Below, piece by piece: positions 16,247-26,900 of a stretch of DNA of 60,299 bases. This stretch comes from Actinomycetales bacterium (GTDB lineage Bacteria; Actinomycetota; Actinomycetes; Actinomycetales; Microbacteriaceae): positions 1 to 60,299 of the forward strand of contig JAATGV010000024.1 of the NCBI GenBank assembly GCA_015654475.1, read 5' to 3'. The notes beneath the pieces were generated by a model, which did not search any database, was not told where the DNA came from, and was given only the letters and a program-made list of their open reading frames with translations. Both the position numbers and the translations under genes were made by a program. Position 1 is the first letter of the stretch. Every line of letters begins with the position of its first letter.

Positions 16247-16314
16247 CTGAGGGGACTCGAACCCCTGACCCCCTGCATGCCATGCAGGTGCGCTACCAGC
16301 TGCGCCACAGGCCC
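16242..16314 (-). tRNA. tRNA-Ala (anticodon GGC)
   Basis: 73 nt. Acceptor stem GGGCCTG pairs with CAGGTCC (one G-T pair) and discriminator A follows. The anticodon stem CCTGC/GCAGG encloses the loop ATGGCAT, giving anticodon GGC. The T arm CAGGGGTTCGAGTCCCCTC region is intact. CCA is not encoded. This is the insertion target of the island, whose insertion left the gene whole. Confidence 0.95.
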
Positions 16315-16391
16315 AGGTGTGCTCCCCGACATTTTCAGCCGACAAGCAACCCCGTTAGCCTACCAAAACTTTTGCCTGCATGCGCACACGC

Positions 16392-17291
16392 TCAGTTGCC
16401 TGCAGGGGTGGATGCCAGTTCGTCAAGCACTGCGCGAACCGCAGCCCGACCCAACGACGCAGGCCGCGTCATCGCCTCAACATGACGCTGCACCGGTGGC
16501 TCAAGCGGAAGGATACGCACACCCCCAACATTCGTATCGATGGCAAGCCTCGGCAGCACGGTTACTGCCAGTCCTGCTTCCACATATCGCTGCAACGAGG
16601 TGTATCCCCGAAACACGCCCTCCACCCGAGGCTCGAACCCTGCCGCTGTGCACAACTGCCGGACCGAGTTCGCCAAATACAGCCCCTCCGGTTCCAGCGC
16701 CCAGGTCTCTGCCGCAAGATCACCCACAGAAATGGAGTTGCGACCGGCAAGCCGGTGGCCCGCAGGAAGGATGGCGAACAGTTCATCGCTCACCAGAAAC
16801 ACCGCCGTTCGCCCGGAATCGGCAACCGCCACATCCGACTCGAACCGGGCAGACAACACGATATCTGTCTCCCCACGATCCAACCACGGCAGGCTCTCAT
16901 CCGGTTCCGCCTCGACGACCTCCACAGTCAAATCGGCAAATCGAGCCCGCAAGCGCGCAACTGCCGGAAGCACGACCGGGCCGAGAACACTCGAAAATGC
17001 TGCAACCCGCACCACGCCCGCAACCTCGTCGCCCTGACCGTGCAACCATTCAGCGAGACCATCCAACTCGTCAAGAACCGGCCGAGACCGCTCAGCAAGT
17101 TGCACACCCATCGCAGTCAACCACACTCTGCGCCCCGACCGCTCCAACAGTTGCGCGCCCACCTCCCGCTCCAACACGGCAAGTTGTTGGGACACCGTCG
17201 ACGGGCTGAGGCGGGCCGCCACAGCCACGGCGCGCATCGTGCCCAAGCTCGCCAACTGCACGAGCAGACGCAACCTCCACGGGTTCAACAC
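16392..17291 (-). CDS. LysR-family transcriptional regulator
   Basis: 299 residues from a GTG at 17291 with AGGAGT 6-7 nt upstream. The N-terminal HTH reads LRLLVQLASLGTMRAVAVAARLSPSTVSQQLAVLE, and a full substrate-binding domain follows (AAFSSVLGPVVLPAVARL, later GLAVTVLPRLA). It is divergent from a class III aminotransferase with an 84-bp gap, so control of that gene is likely. The effector is unknown. It reads towards the tRNA-Ala and ends about 77 bp from it. Confidence 0.9.
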   Translation of the reverse strand: MLNPWRLRLLVQLASLGTMRAVAVAARLSPSTVSQQLAVLEREVGAQLLERSGRRVWLTAMGVQLAERSRPVLDELDGLAEWLHGQGDEVAGVVRVAAFSSVLGPVVLPAVARLRARFADLTVEVVEAEPDESLPWLDRGETDIVLSARFESDVAVADSGRTAVFLVSDELFAILPAGHRLAGRNSISVGDLAAETWALEPEGLYLANSVRQLCTAAGFEPRVEGVFRGYTSLQRYVEAGLAVTVLPRLAIDTNVGGVRILPLEPPVQRHVEAMTRPASLGRAAVRAVLDELASTPAGN

Positions 17292-17366
17292 CAGTACTCC
17301 TGTTCGACATTGCTACACAGCAGGATCGATATTATCCGCTATACATGCATAAAGGGGTCGACCTAG

Positions 17367-18773
<1,407 letters not shown>

Positions 18774-18816
18774 CACTCGAGCCGAGTGGATGGATGCCCC
18801 TGCTATCGTGTCAGGC

Positions 18817-19257
18817 ATGCGGCTCTGGAGCATCCACCCCACCCAACTTGACCGCGTCGCCCTCGTCTCATGTTGGCGCGAAAGCTTGCTCGCCCAAGCA
18901 GTGCTCGCGGGCGAAACCCGCGGCTACACCAAACACCCCCAACTCGACCGGTTCATAGCTCAACCGGAACCATTGGCGGCGGTGGGGAGTTACCTCGCCG
19001 CCATTGCCGACGAAGCCGACAACCGTGGCTACCACTTCGACCGAACCAAAGTGCGCGCCGCCCTCCCCCACCCGAACGCAGCACTCACCGTCACCGACGC
19101 CCAACTGACCTACGAATGGATGCACCTGCTCGCCAAGTCTTCCGCGCGCAGCCCCGAATGGTTTGAGCACATCCACGACCAACAGCCGAGGGCACATCCA
19201 CTATTCGCGGTCATTCCGGGCGGTATCGAACCGTGGGAACGCGTAACAGCTGACTAA
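18817..19257 (+). CDS. Pyrimidine dimer DNA glycosylase/endonuclease V-like protein
   Basis: 146 residues from the ATG at 18817. The N-terminus MRLWSIHPTQLDRVALVSCWRE matches the T4 endonuclease V-related family found in actinobacteria (pyrimidine dimer DNA glycosylase, Pfam PF03013), including the Arg/Glu and HP.LDRF features of that family. Members remove UV photoproducts by base excision or are annotated so by homology. It starts 43 bp after the aminotransferase gene and may be cotranscribed. Its stop overlaps the stop of the convergent esterase gene. Confidence 0.75.
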   Translation: MRLWSIHPTQLDRVALVSCWRESLLAQAVLAGETRGYTKHPQLDRFIAQPEPLAAVGSYLAAIADEADNRGYHFDRTKVRAALPHPNAALTVTDAQLTYEWMHLLAKSSARSPEWFEHIHDQQPRAHPLFAVIPGGIEPWERVTAD

Positions 19258-20138
19258 CTCGCGAGCGCCTTCGACACAAAATCCAACTGTTCTGGCATGA
19301 CTCGACGCCAAAAGTCGAGGGTGTGCGCACCGTCGCGAAAGTCCGTAATCGGTGATCCCGGCAGTCGCTCGGCGAATGACACATTGTTGGTATAAAACCC
19401 GTCATCCAGGCCACACGCCATGCGAGTGGGGATGCTCGTCATGGAGGCGACTGTGGGAAATAGCCCATATTTTTCGAAGTCCGCTTTGTCGTCGAATGCG
19501 CCATCAGGGGTATCTGCGGCTCGCGGCCAGAGCGCCGCGCTGCTCGTCGCGACAGCGGCCACAGGTATTGGCGAGATCTGGCCAAGCCGCAAGGCCCCGA
19601 ACCCGCCCATCGACCACCCAAAAAACGCGATCTTGGACATGTTGCAACCCAGTTCCGAGAGAATGGGCAGAAACTCGTCAAGCACCATGCCCCCTGCGTC
19701 CTCACCGCTGGCTCGAGGATGCCAATAGGTGTCGCCGCCGTCGATGCTCGCGATCGCGAGAGGAGGGTTGCCCCTCGACACGGAATCGGTCAAAAAGAAT
19801 TGCAGACCAAGCTCTTGGCCGAAAGAGGAAGCCGCATTTCCGCCCCGGCCATGCAAACTAATCAGAAGCGGCACGTCCGCAAGGGACGACCCTATGGGCG
19901 AGGCCAACTGCCAGGCAACCGAGTGGCCGTTGCGTTTGTGCGACACAAAACTGCCCTGTGCCAGAGTCGCGGGCTCCACATCCGGAATCACGCCGGGCCC
20001 GCCCGTCCAACCAAGAAACGTGTTAAGACTCCGCCTCCCCGGAACCAGTCGCGCCTCGACCGCGCCAAATCCTGCTGCGGCGATCCCAATTCCAAGCACA
20101 CCGCCCCCAACAATGAGTTGTCTGCGAGTCAGCGCCAT
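19254..20138 (-). CDS. Tat-exported alpha/beta-hydrolase esterase
   Basis: 294 residues. The N-terminus MALTRRQLIVGGGVLGIGIAAAGFG is a twin-arginine signal. An alpha/beta-hydrolase follows with oxyanion region ISLHGRGGNA and nucleophile elbow GWSMGG; candidate acid and His lie in GLDDGFYTNN and RDGAHTLDFW. The fold resembles the antigen 85/esterase D group, which acts on acyl esters outside the membrane. Substrate unknown. It converges on the glycosylase gene with overlapping stops and lies 72 bp after the acyl-CoA synthetase gene. Confidence 0.8.
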   Translation of the reverse strand: MALTRRQLIVGGGVLGIGIAAAGFGAVEARLVPGRRSLNTFLGWTGGPGVIPDVEPATLAQGSFVSHKRNGHSVAWQLASPIGSSLADVPLLISLHGRGGNAASSFGQELGLQFFLTDSVSRGNPPLAIASIDGGDTYWHPRASGEDAGGMVLDEFLPILSELGCNMSKIAFFGWSMGGFGALRLGQISPIPVAAVATSSAALWPRAADTPDGAFDDKADFEKYGLFPTVASMTSIPTRMACGLDDGFYTNNVSFAERLPGSPITDFRDGAHTLDFWRRVMPEQLDFVSKALAS

Positions 20139-20210
20139 AGCTTCAGAGTAGCGCCGCGCCAGCCTTGGCTAGGCCGCTCATACCGTCAGCGATTCAGGAT
20201 TGCCGGCGAT

Positions 20211-21917
20211 TCAGGACATTTGGCGCAGGTTGAAGTCGGTGTCGCGGAACTCGGTGGGGATGCGCCCTGACGGGGCCAAATCCATTTCGCGTTCCCGCAA
20301 CTCCACACGCCGAATCTTGCCAGACGCCGTCTTGGGCAGTTCGTAGAACTCTAGGCGACGTACCCGCAGATAGGCGGCAAGACGAGTGCGAGCAAACGCC
20401 AGGATGTCTCGCGCTGTCTCCGATGACTCATCCCAGCCCGCGGCAAGCGACACATATGCCTTCACTGCATTCAGCCGCACCGAGTCCGGCGCGCCGACAA
20501 CAGCGGCCTCCACCACAGCAGGATGCTCGATCAATGCACTCTCAACCTCGAATGGGGAGATCTTGAAATCGCTCGCCTTGAACACGTCGTCGGTGCGGCC
20601 GATGAACGTCAAGAAACCGTCCTCATCACGCCGCGCCACGTCGCTTGTGTGGTAATACCCGCCGAACTCCGCCTTTGCGGTACGGTCGGGTTCACCCAAA
20701 TAGCCTGCCATCAGGTTCAGTGGACGCTTCGCCCCAAGTGGCAGGCATATCTCCCCGTCGTCGCCCTCAATCCCGCTGACCGGATCGACGAGCACCACAT
20801 CCACTCCGGGCAACGCGCGGCCCATTGACCCTGGCTTCAACGCGACACCCGGGGTATTGCCAATGACGGCGGTCAACTCGGTCTGGCCATACCCGTCACG
20901 AATCTCGAGGCCCCACCAGCGTTCGATGGTCGAGATCACCTCAGGGTTCAGCGGCTCTCCCGCCGACAGGATCTCACGCAGGTTGCCCGGCTTGTGCTCC
21001 ACATCCGCCTGGATCAACATGCGCCATACCGTCGGCGGCGCACAGAACGTGTTGATCTGCGCACGATCGAGTTGTGCGACCAAAGCCTTCGCATCGAACC
21101 GCGCATAGTTGAACACGAACACCGTGGCCTCGGCGATCCACGGCGCAAAAAAACAGCTCCACGCGTGCTTGCCCCAGCCAGGTGCCGAAATGGTCATATG
21201 CACGTCGCCTGGCCGCACACCGATCCAATACATTGTCGACAAATGCCCCTCAGGGTAAGACAACTGCGTGTGCACCACCATCTTGGGCCGCGACGTCGTG
21301 CCCGACGTGAAATACACGATCGCGGGATCGTCAGAGTCTACGACCACACCAACCGGGGATTCAGGGAACGCGTCGGCTTCGGGATACGAACGCCACCCGG
21401 CATGCTCACCGCCGATGCACACCCGAATCAGGTCGCCGTCTATCTCGTCGAACTTGGCAGCATCCACATTGTCGGCAATGACAACCCGAACACTTGCACG
21501 ATCGATTCGATCGGCCAGATCACGAGTACCAAGCACCACCGAAGTCGGCAAAATCACGGCGCCGACCTTCATGATCGCAAGCATGGTCTCCCAAAGCTCC
21601 ACCCGGTTGTCGATCATCAACATCACGAAGTCACCACGTCGCACACCAAGAGACTGCAACCAGTTCGCCACTCGATTCGAGCGCAACCGCATCTGGTCGT
21701 AGGTGACCTGCCATTCCTCGCCGCTCTCGTCGACGACCCATAAGGCCAAGCGATCGTTTCCCTCGGCTATCACATCGAACCAATCCACCGCCCAATTGAA
21801 GTGCGGCCCCAAGTCTGGCCAAACGAATTCGCGGTGCGCCCGCTCTGGGTCAGTTGCCGACGAGAGGAGGAGGTCCCGCGCCGCGCGAAACGCGACGCTT
21901 GGGGAAGAAGCATTCAT
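20211..21917 (-). CDS. AMP-forming acyl-CoA synthetase
   Basis: 568 residues. ANL-superfamily signatures are present: P-loop YFTSGTTSRPKM, A5 motif DGYGQTELT, A8 region GRTDDVFKASDFKISPFEVE and the C-terminal catalytic Lys in ELPKTASGKIRRVELR. The overall pattern, including WAVDWFDV near the start and APGWGKHAWS in the middle, is that of the medium-chain acyl-CoA synthetase (ACSM-like) group. It activates carboxylic acids to CoA esters via acyl-AMP. Chain-length preference cannot be read by eye. The ATG at 21917 fits the family N-terminus. Confidence 0.9.
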   Translation of the reverse strand: MNASSPSVAFRAARDLLLSSATDPERAHREFVWPDLGPHFNWAVDWFDVIAEGNDRLALWVVDESGEEWQVTYDQMRLRSNRVANWLQSLGVRRGDFVMLMIDNRVELWETMLAIMKVGAVILPTSVVLGTRDLADRIDRASVRVVIADNVDAAKFDEIDGDLIRVCIGGEHAGWRSYPEADAFPESPVGVVVDSDDPAIVYFTSGTTSRPKMVVHTQLSYPEGHLSTMYWIGVRPGDVHMTISAPGWGKHAWSCFFAPWIAEATVFVFNYARFDAKALVAQLDRAQINTFCAPPTVWRMLIQADVEHKPGNLREILSAGEPLNPEVISTIERWWGLEIRDGYGQTELTAVIGNTPGVALKPGSMGRALPGVDVVLVDPVSGIEGDDGEICLPLGAKRPLNLMAGYLGEPDRTAKAEFGGYYHTSDVARRDEDGFLTFIGRTDDVFKASDFKISPFEVESALIEHPAVVEAAVVGAPDSVRLNAVKAYVSLAAGWDESSETARDILAFARTRLAAYLRVRRLEFYELPKTASGKIRRVELREREMDLAPSGRIPTEFRDTDFNLRQMS

Positions 21918-22020
21918 GGTGTCAGCCTATGCGCCCTCATGCGCCCACCGACTGTTCGACGTGACCAACTCACGGCATTCAGTTTGGGAGACTCCCCACA
22001 ACTAATGCGCCTCTTGCTCC

Positions 22021-22374
22021 TCAGCCCCAACCGAGTTCGTGGATACGGCGCTCGTCGATGCCATGAAAATGCGCGATTTCGTGCACAAGCGTTATCCGCA
22101 CCTCGGCGACCACCTGTTCGAACGAGTCGCAGATCTCAAGCGTGGGGTTGCGGCAAACGACCACGCGATCGGGCAGCCCGAACGCGCCCCATGAATCAGT
22201 GCGTTCCGTCAGTGGTACGCCATCGTAATAGCCGAGAAGACCTGGCTCGTCGGCCGGGGCGTCGTCTTCAACGATCACCGCCACGTTCTCGAGCAGACCC
22301 AGCACATCGTCGGGCAACGAGTCCAATTCTTCGGCGACAAGCCGACGAAACTCGTCGGGCGACATGGAAAACAC
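22021..22374 (-). CDS. Small zinc metallopeptidase-like protein (zincin, PF06262 type)
   Basis: 117 residues from a GTG at 22374, or 114 from the ATG at 22365. The end of the protein carries the zincin motif LVHEIAHFHGIDE, and the start MSPDEFRRLVAEELDSLPDDVLGLLENV matches the actinobacterial metallopeptidase family PF06262. These proteins are cytoplasmic and of unknown substrate. It follows the PGPGW membrane-protein gene by 11 bp and is probably cotranscribed with rsfS. Confidence 0.85.
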   Translation of the reverse strand: MFSMSPDEFRRLVAEELDSLPDDVLGLLENVAVIVEDDAPADEPGLLGYYDGVPLTERTDSWGAFGLPDRVVVCRNPTLEICDSFEQVVAEVRITLVHEIAHFHGIDERRIHELGWG

Positions 22375-22385
22375 CAGAAGGCTAC

Positions 22386-22844
22386 CTAGTCGGCGGCCGC
22401 GCGGCTCTCGGCATCCGCCCGCGCCTCAAGTTTGGCGGTACGGCGAGAAACCTTCCGGCGACGCCGTGCACGACGCCGCTCGATGAAACGCACGATCGCA
22501 GCAGCCCATCGACGCATCACCGCGAGCACGCGAGCTGCCGCAGGATACTCCGCCGCTAGCACCCAAACCCCGGCAAAAATCACGACCCAGCCCGGTCCAG
22601 GCAGCGGCAGCAAGAGAATGCCGAACCCCACAATGCTGAAACCAACGACCGCGACACCGACGCGATACGCGGTGAGCAGGACCGGCACGCGCTCAAGCAG
22701 CAGATGGATCAAGGATGGACGGTCGCCCCGGCTTGCCGACGTGTCCTCCGGCTCGTCCGCACCGACTGGTGCGTCCACAACGGCGTCGACGACGCTATCT
22801 GTATCATCGGCACCATCATCGTGGCGACGGGATTTGCGGACCAT
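22386..22844 (-). CDS. PGPGW-motif membrane protein (TIGR02611-like)
   Basis: 152 residues. An acidic N-terminal third is followed by two hydrophobic segments around GILLLPLPGPGWVVIFAGVWVLA, which holds the diagnostic PGPGW motif, and by a very basic tail (ERRRARRRRKVSRR). It is a putative inner-membrane protein of unknown role. The ATG at 22844 has GGAGTC 7 nt upstream. It begins 18 bp after rsfS. Confidence 0.8.
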   Translation of the reverse strand: MVRKSRRHDDGADDTDSVVDAVVDAPVGADEPEDTSASRGDRPSLIHLLLERVPVLLTAYRVGVAVVGFSIVGFGILLLPLPGPGWVVIFAGVWVLAAEYPAAARVLAVMRRWAAAIVRFIERRRARRRRKVSRRTAKLEARADAESRAAAD

Positions 22845-22862
22845 GTGCGACTCCTTCCAGAG

Positions 22863-23222
22863 TCAACTCGCGGTGAAAGTCAAAACGGGTGCGGCACTCC
22901 ACAACCGTTCCAAGGAGTAATACTCTCGCTCCTCTTCATGCATAACATGTACCACCGCGTCGCCGAAGTCGATCAGCACCCAGCGGGCTTGCGTGCGACC
23001 CTCAACGCGAAAGGCTTTGCGCCCAGCAGAACGCAATTTTTCTTCCACCGCATCGGCGATCGCAAGAACCGATCGCTCGGTCGCTGCACTTGCAATCACA
23101 AGCACATCTGTCCATGCCACCAACTCGGTGACATCCAGAGCGACAATGTTCTCGGCCTTTTTGGCGTCTGCCGCATCGACTACCGAACGGACAAGCGAGG
23201 AGACTTCCGAGCTTACCGTCAC
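22863..23222 (-). CDS. rsfS: Ribosomal silencing factor RsfS
   Basis: 119 residues, normal for the family. Diagnostic segments are AENIVALDVTEL, TDVLVIASAATERSV, GRTQARWVLIDFGDAVVHVM and EEREYYSLERLW. RsfS binds uL14 on the 50S subunit and blocks subunit joining when nutrients are scarce. The GTG start overlaps the stop of the preceding gene (GTGA), a tight operon link with the Ser/Pro-rich protein and nadD, the usual actinobacterial order. Confidence 0.95.
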   Translation of the reverse strand: MTVSSEVSSLVRSVVDAADAKKAENIVALDVTELVAWTDVLVIASAATERSVLAIADAVEEKLRSAGRKAFRVEGRTQARWVLIDFGDAVVHVMHEEEREYYSLERLWSAAPVLTFTAS

Positions 23223-24643
23223 TGCCCACCAACAACGAAGTAGTAGACGATCATGCCTACAGCGGCCAAAACGAGTGCCCCAGCGACAATGCTGAGCGCA
23301 ACCGTCAGCCGGTGCGACGAACGTGCATGGGGCAATACTCGTTCGGCTGTCGACTCGGCAACCAGCGACGATACGGCGACGGGACGGTTGGCATTGCGAA
23401 TCACGTAGCCGTGGTCATCGATCTCGTCCGAATCCTCAAATCCATTCGGGATGACGCCTGTGGACGACATGGAGGATGGCAATGAGATCGTTCCGGTCAG
23501 CATGACCTCACCGGTCTCGTCAAGCGGGGCCCGCAAATCGAGCTCGCTCGGCATGTCAGAGAGCACGAGCGTGCCGCTGATGCCATTCGAGTCGGTGTTC
23601 TCATCGATTTTCGATGACGGTGACGTCCATAGCGCAGCGATGGCATCGCTCTGAATCGCCTTGCTGTCAGCTGCGAGCAACCCAACCGGCTCGCTCGCCG
23701 CACTGAATGCCGTAGCGGGGGCAACTGCCGGGGGAACGTCAGGTTCCGGCTCGACATCGGTGACGCCAGGGATCACCAGCGCGGGTGTATCCGGTGCGCT
23801 CGCAACCTCAGGTGCGGTTTCGGGTGCGGTCGCGGCCTCATCGGCGCGCTCAGTAGGCGTCGAAGACGAGGAGGTATCGATGGCCTCCTCCGGGAGCAAG
23901 GCGAATCCACGCTTAGGCTTGGGCCGCGAATCGCCATCGCCGCGAGCCTCACCCGCAATTGCGGAGCTGAAGATATTTTGTGCCGAAACACTCTCAGTCT
24001 GCTGCGACGGCGAAACGATGCTCATCGCCTCTGTAGGCAACGACGTCGAAGGGATCGCGCTGTCGGCAACCCCGTTCTCTTCCTGCCAGTGCCGTAACTC
24101 CCGTCGCGACGTGAAGTGCGGTGGCGTGACCATCGCCGGTGCTGCGACGCCCTGTTCCGTCCGAACCGGGCGCATCGCTGGAGACGCTTCAGTGGCAGGA
24201 AGCACTGGCGAGCCGCTCTGTCGGCTCGTCTCCCCCGGCAGACCGGGCGACGATACCGGCATAGACGATACTGGCTCGGGAAGCGCAACATTGGGACCGG
24301 TGCCGCCAGCCGACGACGGACGACTCGTTGGCACGCCCCCAGTATCCGTCGTACGTGGCGGAATGATCAGGCTGGCAGTACCAGGGCCGCCCGATGTCTG
24401 CTCGTGCGGTTGAGGAGCGAAGTGGCTACCGACTTCTGAACCTGGTGCGGCCTGCGGGTTCGGGAGTTGAGCTGGCCCGGACGATGTCTGCCCTGAACCA
24501 TCGGACTGCGTCTTCTGCGCAGGCGACGACACCCGAGGCGCGAACGACTCAGTCTCTGTAGGTCGCGTTGCGCCCGGCTTAGCACCACCTCGCCGCTCAA
24601 GTTCGCGCAATTGCCTTCGCGTTAAAAACTCCTGCTCAGCCAC
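23219..24643 (-). CDS. Ser/Pro-rich protein with one C-terminal membrane segment
   Basis: 474 residues, function not recognised. The first 20 residues ([20 protein letters not shown]) look like a short conserved helix. A long low-complexity region rich in Ser, Pro, Thr and Glu follows, with a second similar motif [15 protein letters not shown] near residue 180, and the protein ends in one hydrophobic segment ([24 protein letters not shown]). It overlaps nadD by 8 bp and rsfS by 4 bp. Proteins of this layout occur between nadD and rsfS in Microbacteriaceae. Confidence 0.7.
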   Translation of the reverse strand: MAEQEFLTRRQLRELERRGGAKPGATRPTETESFAPRVSSPAQKTQSDGSGQTSSGPAQLPNPQAAPGSEVGSHFAPQPHEQTSGGPGTASLIIPPRTTDTGGVPTSRPSSAGGTGPNVALPEPVSSMPVSSPGLPGETSRQSGSPVLPATEASPAMRPVRTEQGVAAPAMVTPPHFTSRRELRHWQEENGVADSAIPSTSLPTEAMSIVSPSQQTESVSAQNIFSSAIAGEARGDGDSRPKPKRGFALLPEEAIDTSSSSTPTERADEAATAPETAPEVASAPDTPALVIPGVTDVEPEPDVPPAVAPATAFSAASEPVGLLAADSKAIQSDAIAALWTSPSSKIDENTDSNGISGTLVLSDMPSELDLRAPLDETGEVMLTGTISLPSSMSSTGVIPNGFEDSDEIDDHGYVIRNANRPVAVSSLVAESTAERVLPHARSSHRLTVALSIVAGALVLAAVGMIVYYFVVGGQ

Positions 24644-25250
24644 TCGTATCCTCGCTCACATAAAGTTTGTGCTTGTTGATGTACTGAACAACACCGTCAG
24701 GCACCAAATACCATACCGGAAGGCCCGTTCGCGCGCGCTCCCGCACATCGGTTGACGAGATGGCCAACGCAGGGACTTCCAGGATTTTGACCTGATCCGC
24801 GGGCAGGTCAGTAGTGTCCAGCACATGTCCCGGTCGGGTCACACCGACGAAGTGCGCCAGTTCCCAAAGCTGGTCAGCGTCACGCCATCCGACAATTTTT
24901 GAGATCGCGTCTGCCCCGGAGATAAAGAACAGTTCCGCGTCGGGAAACTGGGATCTCAGGTCGCGCAAGGTGTCGGTGGTATAGGTGGGGCCTGGCCGAT
25001 CGATATCGACACGACTTACCCGAAACCGGGGGTTCGCTGCTGTCGCAATCACTGTCATCAGATATCGGTGTTCGGCCTCGACCACTTGGCCGCGATCTTT
25101 TTGCCACGGCGTTCCCGTCGGCACGAAGATCACCTCGTCAAGGTCGAACCGCGCCGCGACCTCACTTGCCGCGACAAGGTGGCCGTTGTGGATCGGGTTG
25201 AAGGTGCCGCCCATAACGCCTATGCGCCGCGGTGATTCAGCAACCGGCAT
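24636..25250 (-). CDS. nadD: Nicotinate-nucleotide adenylyltransferase
   Basis: 204 residues. The nucleotidyltransferase motif [12 protein letters not shown] lies near the N-terminus and the second signature [13 protein letters not shown] near the C-terminus; [11 protein letters not shown] and FISGADAIS are also family features. It makes deamido-NAD from nicotinate mononucleotide and ATP. It lies between the small membrane-protein gene and the Ser/Pro-rich gene in a continuous leftward cluster. The start at 25250 has a weak ribosome-binding site but fits the usual length. Confidence 0.95.
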   Translation of the reverse strand: MPVAESPRRIGVMGGTFNPIHNGHLVAASEVAARFDLDEVIFVPTGTPWQKDRGQVVEAEHRYLMTVIATAANPRFRVSRVDIDRPGPTYTTDTLRDLRSQFPDAELFFISGADAISKIVGWRDADQLWELAHFVGVTRPGHVLDTTDLPADQVKILEVPALAISSTDVRERARTGLPVWYLVPDGVVQYINKHKLYVSEDTSG

Positions 25251-25264
25251 GTGCCCGCGCCCCG

Positions 25265-25456
25265 CTAAACCTCGTGGCGACTCTCCGCCGCAGCTTCGAC
25301 GCCGACCGGACTGTGCCGGTGGTAAACGTCACGAAAACTGAAAACAATGAATCCAAGCAGCCCAAAGATCGCAAAAGCAATCACACCATACGCCACTGCG
25401 GGCATGGGCAGGGCAACGTGCTGGGCTTCTTCAGCCAAAATAGTCACGAGACTCAT
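25265..25456 (-). CDS. Small single-pass membrane protein
   Basis: 63 residues with one membrane segment ([20 protein letters not shown]) followed by [10 protein letters not shown], a short conserved tail. It ends 14 bp before nadD. A similar small protein is common between proA and nadD in actinobacteria, which supports it as a real gene. No function is known to me. Confidence 0.65.
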   Translation of the reverse strand: MSLVTILAEEAQHVALPMPAVAYGVIAFAIFGLLGFIVFSFRDVYHRHSPVGVEAAAESRHEV

Positions 25457-25530
25457 GTGTAATGCCAGACCTTTCGACGGTTTCGGCTCACTCTAGCAAA
25501 TTGCCCTGGATACTCCATGTTTGATTGCCG

Positions 25531-26832
25531 TTAAGCGCGCGTTTGGCCTGTGCCTCGCACCAACCATTTGGTGCTTGTGAGCTCGGGCAGACCCATCGGG
25601 CCGCGGGCATGCAGCTTCTGAGTGGAGATGCCCACTTCGGCGCCAAAGCCGAATTCTCCGCCATCTGTGAATCGAGTGGACGCATTGACCATGACCACCG
25701 CGGAGTCGACTTGAGCGAGAAAACGCTCGGCATTGGCCACATCGTTGGTGATGATGGCTTCGGTGTGGTGACTCGAGTACATCGCAATGTGCGCGATCGC
25801 TTCGTCCACCGACTCGACCACCTTGGCGGCAATGTCGAGCGACATGTATTCGGTCTGCCAATCGGTTTCAGTGGCGGCAACAATGTCGGGGAAAACTGCA
25901 CCGACGGCGGCATCGCCGTGCACCGTCACATCTTGGGCACGCAACCGGGCCAACACGACGGGCAGCAGCCTCTCGGCCGCATCCTTGTGCACAAGTAGCG
26001 TCTCAACGGCATTGCACACGCTCGGGCGCTGCACTTTGGCGTTCACGAGAATGTCGGCGGCCATTTCAGCGTCTGCCGACGCGTCGAGATAGATGTGCAC
26101 ATTCCCGTCGCCCGTTTCGATGACGGGGATGGACGCCTCGGTGACGACGGTCTGAATCAGGCCTTTGCCACCGCGAGGGATGAGTACGTCGATATATCCG
26201 CGGGCGTGCATCATCGCCGAGGCTCCGGCCCTGCCGAAATCGTCGACCGTTTGGATCGCGTCTGGTGATAGGCCCACACTTGCGAGGGATTCCTGCAGCA
26301 GACTTACGAGCACGGCGTTCGTGTTCTGAGCGGCCGTGCCACCGCGAAGCACCAAGGCGTTGCCGCTCTTGATGGCTAACGCCGCGAGGTCGACCGTGAC
26401 GTTTGGCCGCGCCTCATAGATCACGCCGAGCACGCCGAGTGGCACGCGAACCTGTTCGATGTTGATGCCATTGGGCAGGCGGTTTCCGCGAATGACTTGG
26501 CCGATAGGGTCGGCAAGCCCGACAATTTCACGCACGGCTGATGCGAGGGATTCGACCCGCACGGCGCTGAGGCGCAACCGATCTTGGAGCGCAGGCGCCA
26601 GACCAGCGGCGATGCCGGCATCCAGATCCACGCCGTTCGCCTCGATGATGCGGTCGGTGTTGGCGATCAGGGCCGCTGCGATGGCTTCCAGCGCCTGGTT
26701 TTTGGTGCTCGTCGTCGCTTGGGCGAGTGAGGCCGCACCCCCCTTTGCGAGGGCGAATCTCTTCGTCACTGCAGAGATGTCTTGACCTGAGTTCTCTGGT
26801 GCCGCGCTTGTCGCGGTTGCGGTAATCGACAT
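25531..26832 (-). CDS. proA: Gamma-glutamyl phosphate reductase
   Basis: 433 residues. Family features are GVLGVIYEARPNVTVD, ALVLRGGTAA, the catalytic Cys in QRPSVCNAVETLLVH and the late segment STRFTDGGEFGFGAEVGIST. It reduces gamma-glutamyl phosphate with NADPH, the second step of proline synthesis. It follows proB by 68 bp in the same direction, so the two probably form one unit. Confidence 0.96.
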   Translation of the reverse strand: MSITATATSAAPENSGQDISAVTKRFALAKGGAASLAQATTSTKNQALEAIAAALIANTDRIIEANGVDLDAGIAAGLAPALQDRLRLSAVRVESLASAVREIVGLADPIGQVIRGNRLPNGINIEQVRVPLGVLGVIYEARPNVTVDLAALAIKSGNALVLRGGTAAQNTNAVLVSLLQESLASVGLSPDAIQTVDDFGRAGASAMMHARGYIDVLIPRGGKGLIQTVVTEASIPVIETGDGNVHIYLDASADAEMAADILVNAKVQRPSVCNAVETLLVHKDAAERLLPVVLARLRAQDVTVHGDAAVGAVFPDIVAATETDWQTEYMSLDIAAKVVESVDEAIAHIAMYSSHHTEAIITNDVANAERFLAQVDSAVVMVNASTRFTDGGEFGFGAEVGISTQKLHARGPMGLPELTSTKWLVRGTGQTRA

Positions 26833-26900
26833 AACCGAGATTCTAGCTGTTCACGCGGCAAAAGCCGATGGCCTGGGCAGCGACAATACGCGGTATCGCG

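Noticed and set aside
15966-16250. 95-codon + strand frame in the right repeat
   Set aside because: It resembles a frame in the left copy only because the DNA is repeated. It ends inside the terminator and has no domain.
16348-16362. GTTAGCCTACC as a second iron box
   Set aside because: Only a half-site matches the DtxR/IdeR consensus and no iron gene is next to it.
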